This document shows, in pieces, positions 23,675 to 33,400 of a DNA stretch of 64,000 bases (position 1 is the first letter of the stretch; every line of letters starts with the position of its first letter). Below the pieces are notes generated by a model. It was not told where the DNA came from and did no database searches. It saw nothing but the letters and a program-made list of their open reading frames with translations. The position numbers were made by a program, and so were the translations under genes. Where the stretch lies: NCBI GenBank assembly GCA_034769895.1, contig CM068372.1, positions 239,282,343 through 239,346,342 on the forward strand, given 5' to 3'. This DNA comes from Magicicada septendecula. Its lineage: Eukaryota; Arthropoda; Insecta; Hemiptera; Cicadidae.

Positions 23675-24951
23675 GAAGTGAAACTTCTTTATCGACGTAT
23701 GAGAGAAATTTTATAGCAATGTAAAAAAAAAATCGTCACGATTTTCGGTTACGCGCCATGTTGTTTTTTTTTTTAAGTTCAGTATAGTGACGTAAAGAAT
23801 AATATATTAGTTTGAAAGTGATAAAATAAAAAGACTTATTATTTGTTATGTGAGAGCAAATGAGAGTTTTCATAAAAATTCAAGTAAACGTCGGCCAATA
23901 GACGAGAGAGAGGTGAACCCATGGCCAATCCATCATCCTCGATGAAAAATTGGTTATTGAAAGCAAAGTAATTCAAATTCAAGTGAATTTATAGTAAAAG
24001 TGAGAGTGATTATATATTTCGTTTGATAAATCCAACACGTGTGCGTGATTTTAATATTTATTTGAGGTTAACCTCACTTTTTGATTGTAAGTGTCAGTAA
24101 ATGTATATAAATCTATTAAAATTAGCAAGTATTAAAAATCCAACACGTGAGCGTGATTTTAATATTTATTTGAGGTTAACCTCACTTTTTGATTGTAAGT
24201 ATCAGTAAATGTATATAAATCTATTAAAATTAGCAAGTATTAATAAATATGACTGTAAATCTAGTAAACATTATTAATTCTAAAAACAATAAAAAAAACA
24301 AATTAAATAATAATTTAAAAATAAAACAAAACACAATTAGAAAATAAAAATATGTATACGTACATCTTTTTTAATTATTCGTTTTTAATGATTTATTTAT
24401 TCATTTTGAATTCTATAAAATCATTGCATGTCTACAAGATTAACTGTCATCATATAATTGTATTACTTTGAATAGATAATTCCAATTATTTACTCATAAC
24501 TTGTGTAATTGAGTAAGTTATTAAATATCTGCTTTGAATTATTTTTATTAAGTTATGACATGAAATATGAATATTAAAGTTCGTTATATAATTTTTGTAA
24601 ACTGATTAACTAATTTTTAGATTAAATAATGGCAGAGTCCGAAAACTCTATTGAGTATCCAAATGCAATAGTTGTACAAGTAGATGTTCATCATCGTAAT
24701 TGTTCACAAATCAGTACATCAGCTGAGCGATCGAGAGAGTACAGAGATAAGAAAAATAATGAAACTCAAGCAGCGAGTGATCTTTATTCAGTCCAACGGG
24801 GATATCCAAAAACAGCTGCAGAGCGAATGAGAGCGTATAGAGCCCGGAAAAAGAAAGAAATTCCGATAGAGAATCATCGAAAACGTAAAAAATCAGATGC
24901 AGAGCGTGCGCGAGAGTACAAAAATGATATGTCATAAAGAAGTTTCACTTC
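23675..24951 (+). mobile_element. 1.28-kb insertion with 18-bp terminal inverted repeats
   Basis: The ends are GAAGTGAAACTTCTTTAT (23675-23692) and its exact reverse complement (24934-24951). Each end is itself a small hairpin (GAAGT-GAA-ACTTC). It lies in the outer repeat of PLE copy A: the uninterrupted form is seen at 27715-27745. Inside are two ~107-bp tandem copies (about 24028-24134 and 24135-24241) containing AATCCAACACGTG and GAGGTTAACCTCAC, and one ORF (24629-24937) whose stop codon falls in the right terminal repeat. No transposase domain is present, so it is probably a non-autonomous element. Superfamily not assigned. Confidence 0.6.
24629..24937 (+). CDS. small basic protein with three AERxRxYRxRK-type repeats
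   Basis: ATG at 24629, 102 residues. Three similar basic motifs occur at about 30-42 (SAERSREYRDKKN), 64-77 (AAERMRAYRARKKK) and 91-98 (DAERAREYK). I remember such AERxRxYRxR repeats from N-termini of proteins carried by arthropod Helitron-like and other DNA transposons; they are presumably nucleic-acid binding. TTTTTAG ends 8 bases before the ATG, so this may be a 3' exon. The stop lies within the right inverted repeat of the surrounding 1.28-kb insertion, so the ORF may be a truncated capture. Function not established. Confidence 0.45.
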   Translation: MAESENSIEYPNAIVVQVDVHHRNCSQISTSAERSREYRDKKNNETQAASDLYSVQRGYPKTAAERMRAYRARKKKEIPIENHRKRKKSDAERAREYKNDMS

Positions 24952-25000
24952 TTACCTGTGTACTCTGGCACACACACATATTTTATTTTTTTCTTAAAAC

Positions 25001-25033
25001 AACGCGTTTCGAGAATAAATTCTCATCATCAGG
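25001..25033 (-). ncRNA. hammerhead-ribozyme-like motif, PLE copy A
   Basis: On the minus strand CTGATGA is followed by a stem GAGAA/TTCTC with a short TTTA loop, then GAAAC and GCGTT. CTGANGA - stem II - GAAA is the conserved hammerhead core, and PLEs are known to carry minimal hammerheads with very short stem III. One extra T sits between CTGATGA and stem II. Self-cleavage is not shown. Confidence 0.5.
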
Positions 25034-25135
25034 TTTAAAAATACTATAAAAACATCAAATTTACCCAAAAGGGGTTGTCAACTATTTAAAATACACAAAC
25101 ACAAAAACACCACACATAATTAAACACCGACACAG

Positions 25136-27633
25136 TCACGGCACAGTCCGATGCGCATCGTCTCGTTGCCAACGACCAACTGTTGCACTTTGACTTATAC
25201 GACCGTTATCATTGCCCGCTGACCCATCGATATCGATGGCCGTGTTGTACAGCAGATTCGATCGGAACGAAACTTTGTCATTAAGTAGGTGGTCCGTTTG
25301 TAACTTAGAAGCCCTGTATATCTCATATTCCTCCACAGCGTTCATGTATGCACTTTTTTTACAATTATGAAGCAGTTTAAAGTTTGTGTGGAAGTCTGAG
25401 TACTTATGATTATACAGCATTAAATGCTGAGCGTAACTGGATCTAGTTTTCGAGATATCACTTTTGGGCAGGTGTTCTTTAAAACGTTCGGCTGACGGCC
25501 TGCCCGTTTGTCCTATATAGAATTTGTCACAGTCATCGCATTCAAGCTTGTACACTCCAGTTTTCTCTTCAGCCGGGATATGAGTTCTTTGTCCCAAACG
25601 TTTTTTGATGTTATTTGTGGTTTTAAAGGCCACTGCTATTTTACGTTTTTTCAGCTCATTCTTTACAATGAGTGGTAGTACATTTGTGTACTCACTTACT
25701 ATAAATTTAGTATCTTCTTTAGATGGGCCGGTTAATCTGCTTTTACTATTGATTTTTCCGAGTGTTTTCTTATAAGCTTGTCTATGATTCCACTGTTATA
25801 CACATTAGCGATAGCTATACTTTTGATTATATTAGTCTCTTCCACTCTGTCTTTTTGCTCAAGGGGAATAGCAAGCATTCTATGAACGAACGCGTTGAAG
25901 GCTGCCATTTTTTGGGAATATGGATGGTACGAATCAGCATGAATAGTAATATTCGTGGTGGTGGGCTTTCTATAAATTTTGAATCTAAAACGGTCATTGT
26001 ATTTGCTGATAGTGAGATCAAGAAAGTTCAGGCAGCTATTATTCTCCATTTGTAGGGTAAATTGGATTTTCATGTTTATGCTGTTCATATATCCTTTCAA
26101 ATTTTCTATTTGTCTACTCGTTCCATTGAATGTCATAAAAGTGTCGTCAATGTAGCGTACGTAAAATTTAATTTTGTCTCGCTGTTTATTAAGACTAGAC
26201 ATTAAAAATGTATTCTCAAAGTGGTTCAAGTATAGGTCCGCTAAAATCCCCGATAAAGGTGACCCCATTGCCAGACCATCCTCCTGCATGAAATACTCAT
26301 TATCATAAGAGAAATAATTTTGTTTGAGTATTGTTTTTAAAATTGCATAAGTTTATCAATTTTATTTCTACGTAACCTATTTGTATTAATTAAGCTATTT
26401 CTGAGAATTGTCATTGTCTCATCTACCGGCACATTGGTGTACAGATTAGTTACGTCAAATGAAGCCAACCTATAATGTGGTGCTGATTTAATAGTTTTAA
26501 TTTTTTCATCGAGATCGTAGCTGTTTTTTATGCTGTAGTTATTTACTATGTCAATGTTGTCTTTTATGATTTTTACTAATCTTTTAGCCGTCCTATAACC
26601 AGGGGCAGTCGTGTAATTTACAACCGGGCGTATTGGCATATCTTCTTTATGTATTTTGGGTGAACCCGTAAGTTCTGGGGCCCTGGCATTTATGGGTTTT
26701 AAATAACGTCTAGTGCTTTCATTGAGGAGATTGAGGCATTTATTTATAGCGTTGTTTAATTCCTTGACATAGGCGCTGGTGGGATCCTTGTGTAGCTTTT
26801 TAATATTATTGTTTTTTATGAACTCCTGTACCTTATTGGTATATATTTTTGTTAATAATAACTACCGTATTACCCTTATCAGCTGTCGTGACGATAGCGT
26901 TATCATGTCGAAGTTTTTCGTAAACATTCCGTGCAATAGGCGCGTCACGTTTGTACTTATTTTGCAGGTTAGCGATGTGGGTATCCTTCTTAATAACTTT
27001 GTTTATTTTGTTATTTATGATGGCACGCGTTTCCTCGTGATGCGAAATATTATCAATAGTTTTTATGGCAGCTTCCGCGCATATTATTTCACGGATCATA
27101 AAGTTCTTATTAAACGAGGGAATGTTATACATCAAACCTTTGTTCAATAATGTCATTTCGTTATGTTCAAATTTAATTCCGGTGTAATTTGCAACCCGCT
27201 GATGAAATACGTGGCTATGTTCTACTGTATTATTATCGTCATTGTGTTGTTTTGTATATAGGTTTTGAAACTTTCTTAACTGTTTACGTTTAAGAGAACT
27301 GACGACTTTGTTTATCTGTCTATTGACAATGTCGAGAATGCCGTTTATTACTGCCGGGTGAAACTCGTTTAAAACTTCCAGGTGGGCTAGATAAAGCTTA
27401 GCATTTAGACCACTTTTTAAAATATAAAGTCGATTGATCTCTTCCTTAATCCAGATTGATTTTATTTTTTCGGAAAAATGTCTGCTGTTGATGTTAGAAC
27501 TTATGTACTTCGGTGTGATGTTGTAGTGAAGGCATCTTTAGTTATACTTGATGTTCTGCGATGCCTTAATCAATTTTAATTTGATGTTTTTAAATTTATA
27601 GACAATACGACCCTGACTGGCTTCTAGATTCAT
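25136..27633 (-). pseudogene. Penelope-like reverse transcriptase / GIY-YIG endonuclease, copy A
   Basis: Starts at ATG 27631-27633 (MNLEASQGR) and ends at 25136. Order: N-terminal helical region, RT core, then a C-terminal GIY-YIG endonuclease. RT motifs seen: PKIHKEDMPIRPVVN, ASFDVTNLYTNVP, QEDGLAMGSPLSGILADLYL and catalytic FYVRYIDD. Endonuclease: GVYKLECDDCDKFYIGQTGR, the GVY...YIG hallmark, then AERFKEHL. The frame is broken at least near 27538, 26830, 26337/26290 and 25732/25634, so it is not translatable as one protein. Length and domain order match endonuclease-bearing Penelope elements. RT copies the element's RNA and the GIY-YIG domain nicks target DNA in the family. Confidence 0.85.
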
Positions 27634-27740
27634 TTTGTTTTAATTGTCTCCAAGTCACGTTACTAAATATTTAGAATTAATATTAGGCAATTACCTGTAT
27701 TAACTTCCGTCTTGTGACTTCTTTAGTTTTTTCTTAAAAC

Positions 27741-27773
27741 AACGAGTTTCGAGAATAAATTCTCATCATCAGG
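27741..27773 (-). ncRNA. hammerhead-like motif, PLE copy B (mutated)
   Basis: Same layout as in copy A, but the segment after GAAAC reads TCGTT in place of GCGTT. Probably a decayed copy. Confidence 0.4.
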
Positions 27774-27875
27774 TTTAAAAATACTATAAAAACATCAAAT
27801 TCACCCAAAAGGGGTCGTCAACTATTTAAAATACACAAACACAAAAACACCACACATAATTAAACAACGACACAG

Positions 27876-29297
27876 TCACGGCACAGTCCGATGCGCATCG
27901 TCTCGTTGCCAACGACCAACTGTTGCACTTTGTCTTATACGACCGTTATCATTGCCCGCTGACCCATCGATATCGATGGCCGTGTTGTACAGCAGATTCG
28001 ATCGGAACGAAACTTGGTCATTAAGTAGGTGGTCCGTTTGTAACTTAGAAGCCCTGTATATCTCATATTCCTCCACAGCGTTCATGTATGAACCCTTTTT
28101 ACAATTATGAAGCAGTTTAAAGTTTGTGTGGAAGTCTGAGTACTTATGATTATACAGCATTAAATGCTGAGCGTAACTGGATCTAGTTTTCGAGATATCA
28201 CTTTTGGGCAGGTGTTCTTTAAAACGTTCGGCTGACGGCCTGCCCGTTTGTCCTATATAGAATTTGTCACAGTCATCGCATTCAAGCTTGTACACTCCAG
28301 TTTTCTCTTCAGCCGGGATATGAGTTCTTTGTCCCAAACGTTTTTTGATGTTATTTGTGGTTTTAAAGGCCACTGCTATTTTACGTTTTTTCAGCTCATT
28401 CTTTACAATGACTGGTAGTACATTTGTGTACTCAGTTACTATAAATTTAGTATCTTCTTTAGATGGGCCGGTTAAACTGCTTTTACTATTGATTTTTACC
28501 GAGTGTTTTCTTATAAGCTTGTCTATGATTCCACTGTTATACCCATTAGCGATAGCTATACTTTTGATTATATTAGCCTCTTCCACTCTGTCTTTTTGCT
28601 CAAGGGGAATAGCAAGCATTCTATGAACGAACGCGTTGAAGGCTGCCATTTTTTGGGAATATGGATGGTAGGAATCAGCATGAATAGTCATATTCGTGGT
28701 GGTAGGCTTTCTATAAATTTTGAATCTAAAACGGTCATTGTATTTGCTGATAGTGAGATCAAGAAAGTTCAGGCAGCTATTATTCTCCATTTCTAGGGTA
28801 AATTGGATTTTCAAGTTTATGCTGTTCATATATCCTTTCAAATTTTCTATTTGTCTACTCGTTCCATTGAATATCATAAAAGTGTCGTCAATGTAGCGTA
28901 CGTAAAATTTAATTTTGTCTCGCTGTTTATTAAGACTAGACATTAAAAATGTATTCTCAAAGTGGTTCAAGTATAGGTCCGCTAAAATCCCCGATAAAGG
29001 TGACCCCATTGCCAGACCATCCTCCTGCATGAAATACTCATTATCATAAGAGAAATAATTTTGTTTGAGTATTGTTTTTAGCCATTGCATAAGTTCATCA
29101 ATTTCATTTCTACCTAACCTATTTGTATTAATTAAGCTATTTCTGAGAATTGTTATTGTCTCATCTACCGGCACATTGGTGTACAGATTAGTTGCGTCAA
29201 ATGAAGCCAACATATAATGTGGTGCTGATTTAATAGTTTTAATTTTTTCAACGAGATCGTAGCTGTTTTTTATGCTGTAGTTATTTACTATGTCAAT
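27876..29297 (-). pseudogene. Penelope-like RT / GIY-YIG endonuclease, copy B (5' truncated)
   Basis: About 474 codons without a stop, from IVNNYSIKNSYDL at the head-to-head junction to the shared C-terminus. RT palm motifs ASFDATNLYTNVP, MQEDGLAMGSPLSG and YVRYIDDTFM and the full GIY-YIG domain (KTGVYKLECDDCDKFYIGQ, RPSAERFKEHL) are intact. The N-terminal third of the element is missing. The open frame continues about 42 codons across the junction into antisense copy-C sequence, so any protein would start with unrelated residues. It is nearly identical to copies A and C, indicating recent activity. Confidence 0.85.
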
Positions 29298-30350
29298 AAA
29301 CAGCGAGACAAAATTAAATTTTACGTACGCTACGTTGACGACACTTTTATGATATTCAATGGAACGAGTAGACAAATAGAAAATTTGAAAGGATATATGA
29401 ACAGCATAAACATGAAAACCCAATTTACCCTAGAAATGGAGAATAATAGCTGCCTGAACTTTCTTGGTCTCACTATCAGCAAATACAATGACCGTTTTAG
29501 ATTCAAAATTTATAGAAAGCCCACCACCACGAATATTACTATTCATGCTGATTCGTACCATCCATATTCCCAAAAAATGGCAGCCTTCAACGCGTTCGTT
29601 CATAGAATGCTTGCTATTCCCCTTGAGCAAAAAGACAGAGTGGAAGAGACTAATATAATCAAAAGTATAGCTATCGCTAATGGGTATAACAGTGGAATCA
29701 TAGACAAGCTTATAAGAAAACACTCGGTAAAAATCAATAGTAAAAGCAGATTAACCGGCCCATCTAAAGAAGATACTAAATTTATAGTAAGTGAGTACAC
29801 AAATGTACTACCACTCATTGTAAAGAATGAGCTGAAAAAACGTAAAATAGCAGTGGCCTTTAAAACCACAAATAACATCAAAAAACGTTTGGGACAAAGA
29901 ACTCATATCCCGGCTGAAGAGAAAACTGGAGTGTACAAGCTTGAATGCGATGACTGTGACAAATTCTATATAGGACAAACGGGCAGGCCGTCAGCCGAAC
30001 GTTTTAAAGAACACCTGCCCAAAAGTGATATCTCGAAAACTAGATCCAGTTACGCTCAGCATTTAATGCTGTATAATCATAAGTACTCAGACTTCCACAC
30101 AAACTTTAAACTGCTTCATAATTGTAAAAAGGGTGCATACATGAACGCTGTGGAGGAATATGAGATATACAGGGCTTCTAAGTTACAAACGGACCACCTA
30201 CTTAATGACAAAGTTTCGTTCCGATCGAATCTGCTGTACAACACGGCCATCGATATCGATGGGTCAGCGGGCAATGATAACGGTCGTATAAGACAAAGTG
30301 CAACAGTTGGTAGTTGGCAACGAGACGATGCGCATCGGACTGTGCCGTGA
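29297..30350 (+). pseudogene. Penelope-like RT / GIY-YIG endonuclease, copy C (inverted, 5' truncated)
   Basis: Open from the junction at about 29297 (KQRDKIKFYV, then the catalytic box as YVRYVDDTFM) to the stop at 30348-30350. It lacks RT motifs upstream of the YVDD box but keeps the GIY-YIG endonuclease complete. It lies head to head with copy B, so 27876-30350 is a large inverted repeat with unequal arms. Inverted and tandem partial copies are a known habit of Penelope elements. Confidence 0.85.
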
Positions 30351-30452
30351 CTGTGTCGTTGTTTAATTATGTGTGGTGTTTTTGTGTTCGTGTATTTTAA
30401 ATAGTTGACGACCCCTTTTGGGTGAATTTGATGTTTTTATAGTATTTTTAAA

Positions 30453-30487
30453 CCTGATGATGAGAATTTATTCTAGAAACGCGTTGT
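30453..30487 (+). ncRNA. hammerhead-ribozyme-like motif, PLE copy C
   Basis: CCTGATGA, stem II GAGAA with partner TTCTA (one mismatch compared with copy A), then GAAACGCGTT. It sits about 105 bp after the ORF stop, the position equivalent to the motifs of copies A and B. Confidence 0.45.
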
Positions 30488-33400
30488 TTTAAGAAAAAAC
30501 TAAAGAAGTCACAAGACGGAAGTTAATACAGGTAATTGCCTAATATTAATTCTAAATATTTAGTAACGTGACTTGGAGACAATTAAAATAAAATGATCTG
30601 TATGATTCTGTTTGAATTTGCGGCTGTTATCGTTTGCCATAGAAAATACCCTTTTAAAACATAAAACGTTGCAGGTAAACTACCCCTTTCCCTTAACCGA
30701 TCTTCAACAACACCAATAGGTATTGAGAACTCTACAATACTGGGCTGTATGCAAAACATCATTTGATTCTGTTTGAATTTGTGGCTGTTATCGTTTACCA
30801 TAGAAAAAAATTACCCTTGATAAAAAACCGTTGCTGGTAAACTACCCCTTTCCCTTAACCGATCTTCACCAAAACCAAAAGGTCTTGAGAACTCTACAAT
30901 TCAGGGCAGTATGCAAAACATTATTTGATTATGTTTGAATTTGCGGCTGTTATCGTTTGCCATAGAAAATACCCTTGTTAAAACATAAAACGTTGCAGGT
31001 AAACTACCCCTTTCATTAACCGATCTTTGCCGGAATCAACAGATCTTGAGAACTCTACAATTCTGGTCTGTATGCGAAACATTATTTGATTCTGTTTGAA
31101 TTTGCGGCTGTTATCGTTTGCCAAACAAACAAAATTACCCTTGATAAAAAAAAACGTTGCACGTAAACTACCCTTTTCTCTCAACTGATCTTCACCAAAA
31201 ACAATAGGTCGCGAGTACTCTACAAATCAGGGCTGTATGCAAAAAATTATTTGATTCTGTTTGAATTTGCGGCTGTTATCGTTTGCTTTGAGTGTAGTAC
31301 AATCAGAATCTGCAATAATCTCGAACACGATTTTTTTTGCCATCACCATACTTCCATTTCCTTAAGGAACATGGAAGTAAAAAAAAAAGTGTTCGAGATT
31401 ATTGCAGATTCTGATTGTACTACACTCAAAACATGAAAAAAAGTCTGTTTTTCGTAAAGTGTCTGTGTGTCTGTAGATTTTTTTTCTATGGCAAACGATA
31501 ACAGTCGAAAGTTCAAACAGAATCAAATAATTTTTTGCATGCGGCCCTGATTTGTAGAGTACTCGCGACCTGTTGTTTTTGGTGAAGATCGGTTGAGGGA
31601 AAGGGTAGTTTACCTGCAACGGTTTTTTTTATCAAGGGTAATTTTGTTTGTTTGGCAAACGATAACAGCCGCAAATTCAAACAGAATCAAATAATGTCTC
31701 GCATACAGCCGTGAATTATAGAGCTCTCAAAATCTGTTGATTTTGGTAAAGATCAGTTAAGGGAAAAGGGTAGTTTACCTGCAACGTTTTATGTTTTAAC
31801 AAGGGTATTTTCTATGGCAAACGATAAGAGCCGCAAATTCAAACAGAATAAAATAAGTTTTTGCATACAGCCCGGATTTCTTGAGTACTAAAATCCTATT
31901 GTTTTTGGTGAAGATCGTTTAAGGGAAAGGGGTAGTTTACCTGCCTCGTTTTTTGTTTTATCAAGGGTATTTTGTATGGCAAACGATAACAGCCGCAAAT
32001 TCAAACAGAATCATATAATATTTTGCATACTGCCCTGAATTGTAGAGTTCTCAAGACCTGTCGTTTTTGGTGAAGATCGGTTAAGGGAAAGGGGTAGTTT
32101 ACCTGCAACGGTTTTTTCTCAAGGGTAATTTTTGTCTATGGTAAACGATAACAGCCGCAAATTCAAACAGAATCGAATAATGTTTTGCATACAGCCTTGT
32201 ATTGTACAGTTCTCAATACCTATTGGTGTTTGTGAAGATCGGTTAAGGGAAAGGGGTAGTTTACCTGCAACGTTTTATGTTTTAAAAGGGTATTTTCTAT
32301 GGCAAACGATAAGAGCCGCAAATTCAAACAGAATCAAATACGTTTTTGCATACAGCTCTGATTTGTTGAGTACTAAAGACCTATTGTTTTTGGTGAAGAT
32401 TGGATAAGGGGAAGGGGTAGTTTACCTGCCACGTTTTTTGTTTTATCAAGGGTATTTTGTATGGCAAACGATAACAGCCGCAAATTCAAACAGAATCATA
32501 TAATGTTTTGCATACAGCCCTGAATTGTAGAGTTCTCAAGACCTTTCGTTTTGGTGAAGATCGGTTAAGAGAAAGGGGTAGTTTACCTGCAACGGTTTTT
32601 AGCAAGGGTAATTTGTTTCTATGGTAAACGATAACAGCCGCAAATTCAAACAGAATCGAATGATGTTTTGCATACAGCCCTGTATTGTAGAGTTCTCAAT
32701 ACCTATTGGTGTTGGTGAAGATCGGTTAAGGTAAAGGGGTAGTTTACCTGCCACGTTGTTTGTTTTGTCAAGGGTATTTTATATGGCAAACGATAATAGC
32801 CGTAAATTCAAACAGAATCATGTAATATTTTGCATACAGCCCTGAAATGTTGAGTTCTCAAGACTTGTTGGTTTTGGTAAAGATCGGTTAAGGGAATAGG
32901 GTAGTTTACCTGCAACATTTTATGTTTTATCAAGGGTAATTTTTTTTATGACGAATGATAACTGCCGTACATTAATACAGAATCAACTACTTTTCTGCAT
33001 ACCTTTTTGAATTATACAGAACTCAAGGTGTGTTGATTTTGTTGAAGATGGGTTAAGCGAAGGGGTAGTTTATCAGCAACGTTTTATGTTTTAAAAAGGG
33101 TAATTTTTTTATGACGAACGCTAACTGCCGAAAATTCAAAGAGAATCAAATAATTTTTTGCACCCTTTCCTGAGTTGCAGAGAGCTCAAGGTCTACTGAT
33201 TTTGGTGAAGATCGGTTAAGGGAAAGGGCTAGTTTACCTGCAACATTTTATGTTGTAACAAGAGACATGTTTCCATGACGAACGATAGCTGCCGCACATT
33301 CAAACAGAATCAAATATTTTTTTGCATGCATCCCTGAATTGTAGAGGACGGAAGGTCTATTGATTTTGGAGAAGATCGGTTAAGAGAAAGGGGTAGTTTA

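Larger units (their letters stand above)
23607..30600. mobile_element. Penelope-like element (PLE) cluster, three copies
   Basis: Copy A (minus, about 24985-27660) is the longest. Copy B (minus, about 27720-29297) is 5'-truncated and joined head to head at about 29297 with copy C (plus, 29297-30510). A ~60-bp sequence containing ATTAGGCAATTACCTG and CTTCCGTCTTGTGACTTC flanks the cluster at 23615-23672, at 27663-27722 and, inverted, at 30510-30570. The interrupted satellite monomer reads ATATGATT before and TATGATTCTG after the cluster, compatible with a target duplication of about 6-7 bp. Confidence 0.85.
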
